Source of the DNA: Woeseiaceae bacterium
Lineage (GTDB): Bacteria > Pseudomonadota > Gammaproteobacteria > Steroidobacterales > Woeseiaceae
Assembly (NCBI GenBank): GCA_021773095.1
Contig: JAJFKR010000006.1
Coordinates: 62,001 to 126,000, forward strand
DNA length: 64,000 nt
Direction: 5' to 3'
Under the pieces are notes generated by a model, which did no database searches, was not told the origin of the DNA, and saw nothing but the letters and a program-made list of their open reading frames with translations. The translations under genes were made by a program, and so were the position numbers. This document shows positions 58,367 to 64,000 of this stretch, piece after piece. Numbering within the stretch: the stretch's first letter is position 1; every line of letters begins with the position of its first letter.

Positions 58367-59886
58367 TACTCGTCGTCCTCATTCTTAGGTTTTCTGCGTT
58401 TGAGAATCTCTGCGATGGCGGTCGGCCCGGCCTTTTTTGCGGCAGCTTTTTGCTGCGCGAGTTCGGATTCCCTCCGGGCTTGTTCGCGTTCCAGACGGTC
58501 ATTCCTTGCTTCAAACCTCTGCCGCGCGCGGGCAGCGCGGGCTTTTTCGTCGGCCAGTTCCCGTATTCGGCCCTTGGCGACACGAAAATCCGCCGTGAGT
58601 GGTATTCGGCTCGGGCAGACCAAATCGCAGCAGCCACACTCGATGCAATCGATCAGGCCGAAGTCGCGCAATTTTGCTTCGTCATCCGCACAGGCATACC
58701 AAAACAGCTGCTGTGGCAATAATTGCACCGGACAAACCGAGGCACAATCGCCGCAACGAATGCAGGGCAGCGCGGGACCGGGACTGGGCGTTTTTGAGGA
58801 CACCAGTACACAGTTGGTCGACTTGACCAATGGGACTCTGTCAGTCGTAATCGACTTGCCGGTCATCGGGCCGCCTATGATCAACTGCTCCGCACGATCG
58901 GTGTAGCCGCCCGCCATCTCAATAATTTCACCGATAGGCGTGCCAATGCGCGCGCGCACATTGACGGGACTCGCTACACCGTCGCCGGTAACCGTCGTCA
59001 CGCGCGAGATCAAAGGCTCGTTGTTGATCACCCAGTCATGAATCGCAGCGGTCGTACCGACGTTCTGTACCAGGCAGCCGACGTCTGAGGGCAGGCCGGC
59101 GCTCGGTACCTCGCGATTCGTGACGAGTTGTACGAGTTGGTCCTCGCCGCCTGACGGGTAAATCGTTGGCACCTTTTTCAGGATTATTCTGTCATCGTTA
59201 ATTTTCCCGAGAACTTCCGCCAGCTTCCCAACGGCCTCCGGTTTGTCGCTTTCGACAGCGATAAAGCATCGATCGATTTGCAGTGCATGCATCAATATTT
59301 GCGCACCGCTGATGATCTCTTCCGCATGCTCTCGCATCAGTAAATCGTCGCAGCTGATATAGGACTCACATTCGACTCCGTTCAGGATCAGGTGGTCAAT
59401 TTCGCAAGTGCGTGCCTGCATCAGTTTTTGTGCGGTCGGAAAAACGGCGCCGCCCAGGCCAACGATGCCACCGTGCAAAATCTTACCGAGTAAATCTTCC
59501 GCTGCCAGAGTGGTGAAATCGGCGGCCGTATCGGCCCGTTGAACGGACTCATCTCTGCCATCGCATTCAACGACGATACAGGGTGCATTCTCACCAAACC
59601 GTCGCACCACCGGCCACGGTTCGATTGCGATCACTTTGCCGGATGACGACGCGTGTACCGGGGCACCCAGTGCGCTATTAGTGTCCGCAATCAACTGACC
59701 TTTAAGGACCCGCTCACCGATACCGACAATCGGTTCCGCGGGATCGCCAACGTGCTGAGTGATGGGTAGCACCAGTTGGGCAGGCACCGGCATCGCGACG
59801 ATTGGCTGGCGGGTCGATACTGATTTGCGCGCCGGTAGCCGAAGGCCGCCGTGCAGTGTGCCCAGATCGTAGGTAGGAGCGCTCAT
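58366..59886 (-). CDS. rnfC: Rnf electron transport complex subunit C
   Basis: The 506-residue peripheral subunit has a biotinyl/lipoyl-like and NuoF-like region with [17 protein letters not shown]. Two [4Fe-4S] motifs follow, [15 protein letters not shown] and [15 protein letters not shown]. After them comes a charged coiled-coil tail rich in Arg, Ala and Glu (about residues 435-500), common in gammaproteobacterial RnfC. It takes electrons from NADH. It overlaps rnfB by four bases. Confidence 0.95.
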   Translation of the reverse strand: MSAPTYDLGTLHGGLRLPARKSVSTRQPIVAMPVPAQLVLPITQHVGDPAEPIVGIGERVLKGQLIADTNSALGAPVHASSSGKVIAIEPWPVVRRFGENAPCIVVECDGRDESVQRADTAADFTTLAAEDLLGKILHGGIVGLGGAVFPTAQKLMQARTCEIDHLILNGVECESYISCDDLLMREHAEEIISGAQILMHALQIDRCFIAVESDKPEAVGKLAEVLGKINDDRIILKKVPTIYPSGGEDQLVQLVTNREVPSAGLPSDVGCLVQNVGTTAAIHDWVINNEPLISRVTTVTGDGVASPVNVRARIGTPIGEIIEMAGGYTDRAEQLIIGGPMTGKSITTDRVPLVKSTNCVLVSSKTPSPGPALPCIRCGDCASVCPVQLLPQQLFWYACADDEAKLRDFGLIDCIECGCCDLVCPSRIPLTADFRVAKGRIRELADEKARAARARQRFEARNDRLEREQARRESELAQQKAAAKKAGPTAIAEILKRRKPKNEDDE

Positions 59887-60365
59887 GGCAGCGGATTCAT
59901 GCTGATGCAGTCAACCGGGCACGGGGCGACGCAAAGTTCGCAGCCGGTGCATTCGCTGGCGATGACGGTGTGCATTAGCTGGTGGGCACCGACGATGGCA
60001 TCGACTGGGCAGGCATTTCTGCAATGCGTGCAACCGATGCATAGCGATTCGTCGATGCTGGCAACCGCTGGTTCGACCGTCTCCGCGAGCGGGATAATTT
60101 CGCGGCCGAGCAGACTGGCCAGACGACGCACGGTTTCTTCGCCGCCGGGAGGGCAGAGGTTGATCTCGGCTGTGCCCGCAACCACTGCTGCCGCGAATGG
60201 CCGGCAACCCGGGAAGCCGCACTGCGCGCATTGCGTTTGCGGCAGCAGGTCATTGACCTTTTCCACGAGATCGCCGTCGCTGGACGGCAATCGGCGAGAT
60301 GCAATGCTGAGGCCGAGGCCCGCAATAAGGGCGATGGCGGCGATTGTGATAACAGCAGTCCACAT
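59883..60365 (-). CDS. rnfB: Rnf electron transport complex subunit B
   Basis: After an N-terminal membrane helix, the Fe-S domain has CAQCGFPGC (with NLCPPGG as the fourth cysteine), then two ferredoxin-type motifs [12 protein letters not shown] and [12 protein letters not shown]. At 160 residues it is a little short against the usual 170-190. It is the ferredoxin-facing subunit. It lies nine bases after rnfA. Confidence 0.94.
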   Translation of the reverse strand: MWTAVITIAAIALIAGLGLSIASRRLPSSDGDLVEKVNDLLPQTQCAQCGFPGCRPFAAAVVAGTAEINLCPPGGEETVRRLASLLGREIIPLAETVEPAVASIDESLCIGCTHCRNACPVDAIVGAHQLMHTVIASECTGCELCVAPCPVDCISMNPLP

Positions 60366-60374
60366 GCCGCGCGA

Positions 60375-60956
60375 TCAAGGCCGGGCCATTCCGGTAAAGC
60401 CCATGAAGGCGAGCGACATGATACCCGCGGTCATCAGGGCAATCGCTGTGCCGCGAAAGGGTGCGGGAATATCGGCTGCGTCAAGCCGCTCCCGCATCGC
60501 GGCGAACAGGACGAGCACCAGTGCGAAGCCAAGCGATGCGCCAAAGCCAAAGAAGACCGACTGTACGAATCCTTTCGATTCCTGCACGTTCAAAAGTGCC
60601 ACGCCGAGTACGGCACAGTTTGTTGCGATCAGTGGAATGTAAATACCCAGCACCTGATCGAGCAGCGGGCTCAATCGACGCACCATGATTTCGGTGAACT
60701 GGACGCTCGCGGCGATCACCAGGATGAAACTGATTGTTCTGAGGTATTCAATTTGCAGTGGCACCAGTACGTAGTGGTGCAGGAGATACGCGGTGGCGGA
60801 AGACAATGTCAGTACAAATCCGGTGGCCAGAGACATTCCGGCCGCGGCCTCGAGATTGCGCGAGACGCCGAGGAACGGACAAAGCCCGAGGAATCGGACC
60901 AACACGAAATTGTTGACCAGTACGGTACCGATAAGAATGACAATGATTTCGGTCAT
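60375..60956 (-). CDS. rnfA: Rnf electron transport complex subunit A
   Basis: The ATG at 60956 gives [34 protein letters not shown], a normal RnfA start; upstream in-frame codons overlap metG and are ignored. It has six hydrophobic helices with cysteines in GLCPFLG and [14 protein letters not shown]. It is 193 residues, the usual length. It sits 16 bases after metG, so it is probably transcribed from there. Confidence 0.95.
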   Translation of the reverse strand: MTEIIVILIGTVLVNNFVLVRFLGLCPFLGVSRNLEAAAGMSLATGFVLTLSSATAYLLHHYVLVPLQIEYLRTISFILVIAASVQFTEIMVRRLSPLLDQVLGIYIPLIATNCAVLGVALLNVQESKGFVQSVFFGFGASLGFALVLVLFAAMRERLDAADIPAPFRGTAIALMTAGIMSLAFMGFTGMARP

Positions 60957-60972
60957 TGCGCTATTGTAGGGC

Positions 60973-62982
60973 TTACTTGACGCGCATGCCCGGTTTTGCC
61001 CCGTCATCAGGCGCAAGCAGGAATATATCCTCACCGCCGGGTCCCGCCGCGAGGACCATTCCCTCCGAAATTCCAAAACGCATCTTGCGCGGTGCCAGAT
61101 TAGCGACAACGATAACGTGTCGGCCGACCAATGTTTCAGGGTCGTAAGCAGCTTTAATGCCCGCGAAGACGTTCCTCGTTGTGTCACCGACGTTCAAAGT
61201 GAGCGCAAGCAACTTGTCGGCATCTTCGACAGGCTCTGCCTTGTCGATACGAGCAATCCTGAGATCGACTTTCATAAAGTCATCAATGCTGATCATGTCA
61301 TCGTCACTTTTGTCATCTATCGGCACAGCTGTATTCTCCTGCGATTGCAGAACCATGGCCTGTACGTGATCTGTTTCGACTCGTGTAAGCAACGGAAGGA
61401 ATTTGTTGATTCGACTTCCGAGCAGGGGGATTGAAGCATCCTTCCAGCGCCAGTTATCTTCACCCAGAAATGCGCGTGCACCGTCGGAGACGGCCGGAAT
61501 CACCGGAGTTAGGTAGACCATCAGACTGCGGAACATGTTCAGGCCTTGCGTGCAGACCAGCTGCACTTCATCGATCCTGTCGTTATCCTTGACCATGACC
61601 CAGGGCTTGTTTTCATCGATGTATCGATTCGCTTTGTCCGCCAACGCCATGACTTGTCGCATCGCTTTCGAGAATTCACGGCATTCAAAATGTCCGGCGA
61701 TAATTTCGGATGCACCGGAAAACTCCGCAAATAAAGCAGGGTCCGGCAGGCTGTTCGCCAGTTGCCCGTCGAAACGCTTACTGATGAAGCCGGCGCAGCG
61801 GCTGGCAATGTTGACGAGTTTGCCAACCAGGTCAGAATTGACGCGCGCTGTGAAGTCCTCGAGATTGAGGTCGATATCTTCGATCGTCGGGCCCAGTTTT
61901 GCCGCGTAGTAGTAACGCAGGAACTGCGGGTTGAGATGATCGAGATAGGTGCGTGCTTTGATAAAGGTGCCGCGGGACTTCGACATTTTTTGTCCGTTGA
62001 CGGTCAGGAAGCCATGCGCGAACACGCTGGTCGGCGTTCGAAAGCCGGCTCCATCGAGCACGGCCGGCCAGAACAAGGTGTGAAAGTACATGATGTCCTT
62101 GCCGATGAAATGATAGACCTCGGCGTCACTGTCCTTGCCCCAGTAGTCCTCAAAACTCAGGCTGTCAGTACGGTCGCACAGGTGTTTGAAGCTCGCAATG
62201 TACCCGACCGGTGCGTCCAGCCAGACATAGAAGTATTTGTCTTTGGTCCCCGGGATTTGAAATCCGAAATACGGAGCGTCTCGCGAGATATCCCAATCCT
62301 GCAGGCCGGCTTCAAACCATTCGTCGAGTTTTGCTACGACGTTCTTGTCGAGTGTGGCATCGCTTATCCAGGCCCGCAGTCGTTCTTCATACTCACTGAG
62401 TTTGAAGAAGTAGTGCTCGGATTCGCGTTTGACTGGCGTCGTGCCCGATAGCACCGATACCGGATCGATCAGGTCTTCAGGGGAGTAGGTTGCGCCGCAG
62501 TTTTCACAGGCATCGCCGTACTGATCTTCTGTTTCGCAGCGAGGGCAGGTGCCGCGAACGAAACGGTCCGGCAGAAACATGCCTTCCTTTTCATCGTAGG
62601 ACTGCTCAATTGTGCGAGTGTATATATCACCCGATTCACGGAGGGTCGCATACATACCGCCAACGATCGCTTCGTTTTCTGGTGAGTGAGTTGTGTGGAA
62701 ATTGTCGAATTCGATACCGAAATCGCTGAAATCATCGACAAACTCCTTGCTGAAACCTTCCGTCAATCGCTCGGGCGTAATCCCCAGTTCCCGGGCCTTG
62801 AGCATGATCGGCGTACCGTGCGCGTCCGATGCGCACACATAAATACAATCGTGTCCGCAGAGCTTCTGGAAGCGGACCCAGATGTCGGTCTGAATGTACT
62901 CAACCAGATGCCCCATATGCGGCGAGCCGTTGACGTATGGCAGGGCACTGGTTACCAGAATTTTTCGTTGTGCGTTGGGCAT
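60973..62982 (-). CDS. metG: Methionyl-tRNA synthetase
   Basis: The class I HIGH-type motif is SPHMGH (near residues 19-24), and KMSKS is in [12 protein letters not shown] zinc knuckle appears as [17 protein letters not shown]. The C-terminal dimerisation/tRNA-binding domain (about 565-669) reads [25 protein letters not shown]. At 669 residues it is the long gammaproteobacterial form. It heads the metG-rnf-nth run. Confidence 0.97.
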   Translation of the reverse strand: MPNAQRKILVTSALPYVNGSPHMGHLVEYIQTDIWVRFQKLCGHDCIYVCASDAHGTPIMLKARELGITPERLTEGFSKEFVDDFSDFGIEFDNFHTTHSPENEAIVGGMYATLRESGDIYTRTIEQSYDEKEGMFLPDRFVRGTCPRCETEDQYGDACENCGATYSPEDLIDPVSVLSGTTPVKRESEHYFFKLSEYEERLRAWISDATLDKNVVAKLDEWFEAGLQDWDISRDAPYFGFQIPGTKDKYFYVWLDAPVGYIASFKHLCDRTDSLSFEDYWGKDSDAEVYHFIGKDIMYFHTLFWPAVLDGAGFRTPTSVFAHGFLTVNGQKMSKSRGTFIKARTYLDHLNPQFLRYYYAAKLGPTIEDIDLNLEDFTARVNSDLVGKLVNIASRCAGFISKRFDGQLANSLPDPALFAEFSGASEIIAGHFECREFSKAMRQVMALADKANRYIDENKPWVMVKDNDRIDEVQLVCTQGLNMFRSLMVYLTPVIPAVSDGARAFLGEDNWRWKDASIPLLGSRINKFLPLLTRVETDHVQAMVLQSQENTAVPIDDKSDDDMISIDDFMKVDLRIARIDKAEPVEDADKLLALTLNVGDTTRNVFAGIKAAYDPETLVGRHVIVVANLAPRKMRFGISEGMVLAAGPGGEDIFLLAPDDGAKPGMRVK

Positions 62983-63036
62983 TGTGGCGGATAATCGCGT
63001 GGTTATTGGGCGCGATTATGCCACGGTCAGCAGCAA

Positions 63037-64000
63037 TTAATCGATGTCTTTAAGCTTCTCAAACATATGCTTGTTGTTCGCTTGCTGATAGGCCTCTTCG
63101 CCGGATACAAATCCTTTGTCGACGAGTTCCAGCAGCGCATTGTCCATCGTTTTCATGCCAATGCGGCCGCCGCTCTGGATGGCGGTTTCCAGTTGGTCGA
63201 GCTTGCCCTGACGAATCAGGTTTGCGACGGCCGGTGTATTGATCATTATCTCCAGCGCCGCCGCGCGTCCGGGACGATCGCAGGTCGGCAGCAGTTGCTG
63301 CGAAACGACGCCACGCAATGACGTCGAAATCATTGTGCGAATATGACTTTGCTTGTCAGCCGGGAATGAATTGATGATGCGATCGACAGTTTGCGCAGCA
63401 CCATTGGTATGCAATGTCCCCATGACGAGAATGCCCATTTCAGCGGCCGTTACGGCAATACTAATGGTTTCGAGGTCACGCATTTCACCAATCAGAACAA
63501 CGTCCGGATCTTCACGTAATGCTGAATGCAGCGCTTCGGCAAATCCTGGCGTGTGTACACCGACTTCCCGCTGACTGATCAGGCAGCCTTTCGCGCTGTG
63601 CACAAATTCGATCGGGTCCTCGATGGTGATGATATGACCCTTCATGCGGCGATTCATCTCATCAATCATCGCGGCAAGCGTCGTCGATTTTCCGGAACCT
63701 GTTTTGCCGGTGACCAGGATCATGCCCTGCGTGTGACGACACAATGTCCGCACCACATCCGGCATGTTGAGTTCGTCCAGTGTCATTGCTTTGGACGGTA
63801 TGGCGCGGAAAATCGCGCCGATGCCATTCAAATGCCGGAATACGTTGACTCGAAAACGCGATACGTCTTCGATTTCGTAGGCGAAGTCCGCGGCGTCCTC
63901 TGCATCGAACGCCCGTTTTGTTGTGCCGTCCATGATCTCGCTCATGGCTTCTTGCACGACCTCCGTGGTGAGCTTTTCTTCCATGATAGCTTGCAGACCA
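63037..64000 (-). CDS. PilT-like type IV pilus retraction ATPase (5' end outside window)
   Basis: The frame stays open to the window edge, so the gene starts beyond it. The visible part has RFRVNVFRHLNGIGAIFRAIPS, Walker A GKTGSGKSTT, Asp-box TIEDPIEFVH, Walker B DVVLIGEMRDLETI, the His box TLHTNGAAQTVDRI, and a late GMKTMDNALLELVDKGFV. The segment SQREVGVHTPGFAEALHSALREDPD fits PilT/PilU; I cannot separate the two here without the N-terminus. It drives pilus retraction. Confidence 0.9.
   Translation of the reverse strand, partial: GLQAIMEEKLTTEVVQEAMSEIMDGTTKRAFDAEDAADFAYEIEDVSRFRVNVFRHLNGIGAIFRAIPSKAMTLDELNMPDVVRTLCRHTQGMILVTGKTGSGKSTTLAAMIDEMNRRMKGHIITIEDPIEFVHSAKGCLISQREVGVHTPGFAEALHSALREDPDVVLIGEMRDLETISIAVTAAEMGILVMGTLHTNGAAQTVDRIINSFPADKQSHIRTMISTSLRGVVSQQLLPTCDRPGRAAALEIMINTPAVANLIRQGKLDQLETAIQSGGRIGMKTMDNALLELVDKGFVSGEEAYQQANNKHMFEKLKDID

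Noticed and set aside
57855..58637. Minus-strand frame of 260 codons spanning rnfC and rnfD
   Set aside because: Out-of-frame reading of two certain genes, very Arg-rich, no domain seen.
1..64000. CRISPR array, prophage, insertion sequence or tRNA genes
   Set aside because: No regularly spaced repeats, no phage or transposase genes and no tRNA-like cloverleaf were seen in the gaps.

Overview
The window looks like chromosome from a free-living, probably marine or sediment, heterotrophic gammaproteobacterium of medium-high GC. The evidence is the rnfABCDGE-nth order behind metG, a homodimeric aceE-aceF-lpd operon, rnt (RNase T), grxD, a DUF1841 gene and a PilT-type ATPase, plus TRAP and TonB-dependent uptake. 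GTAG-headed REP-like elements, known from several gammaproteobacterial groups, occur three times. I cannot fix the genus from sequence alone. Coding density is very high: no stretch over 300 bases lacks a gene, and no tRNA, rRNA, CRISPR array, transposase or prophage was seen.

Layout. 0-4.9 kb: end of an aldo/keto reductase, a hemolysin-III membrane protein, and a four-gene envelope operon (SCO-like protein, CcdA-like fusion, beta-propeller, putative outer-membrane barrel). 4.9-16 kb: a catabolic block with GST, OsmC, 3-hydroxyisobutyrate dehydrogenase-like (HIBADH) and GntR genes divergent from a TRAP transporter. It is followed by a tartrate/D-malate dehydrogenase-like gene and an M24-fold enzyme, then two phosphatases, a Gfo/Idh oxidoreductase and DoxX. 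16-25.3 kb: a co-directional cluster with a second 2-oxoacid/acetoin dehydrogenase (E1 alpha, E1 beta, E2), a cytochrome c-propeller protein, an MBL-fold lipoprotein, a TonB receptor and an exported RidA-like protein. 25.2-34.4 kb: a LacI-controlled catabolic block (MFS, second M24 protein, LacI, TauE/SafE, HIBADH-like, amidohydrolase, exported two-subunit molybdenum hydroxylase). The same 14-bp operator, TGCAAACGATTGCA, sits in both divergent promoter regions.

34.4-45.2 kb: two YbjQ-family genes with an M48 protease, a large lipoprotein, a GAF-PAS-PAS-GGDEF-EAL protein, a NadC-derived fragment, a PuuD-like membrane protein, a BON lipoprotein, grxD, rnt and a leucyl aminopeptidase. 45.4-51.2 kb: the housekeeping pyruvate dehydrogenase operon. 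51.2-54.8 kb: an FMN glutamate-synthase-like protein with DoxX, HvfC and HvfB, a methanobactin/bufferin-type RiPP maturation set with no visible precursor gene. 54.9-64 kb: DUF1841, nth, the Rnf complex, metG and a PilT-like ATPase running off the end.

How the parts fit. The three catabolic blocks share a plan: an importer (TRAP, TonB or MFS), a local regulator (GntR or LacI) and oxidoreductases. The two M24 proteins, one in each of two blocks, are paralogues that both carry Cys where the second metal-binding Asp is expected. The second 2-oxoacid dehydrogenase has no E3 of its own and may borrow the Lpd of the 45-51 kb operon. The parts most worth a second look are the precursor-less HvfB/HvfC/DoxX operon, the SCO/CcdA/propeller/barrel operon, the LacI regulon with its Cys-substituted M24 enzyme, and the exported Arg-less RidA whose signal-peptide codons form an intrinsic terminator.
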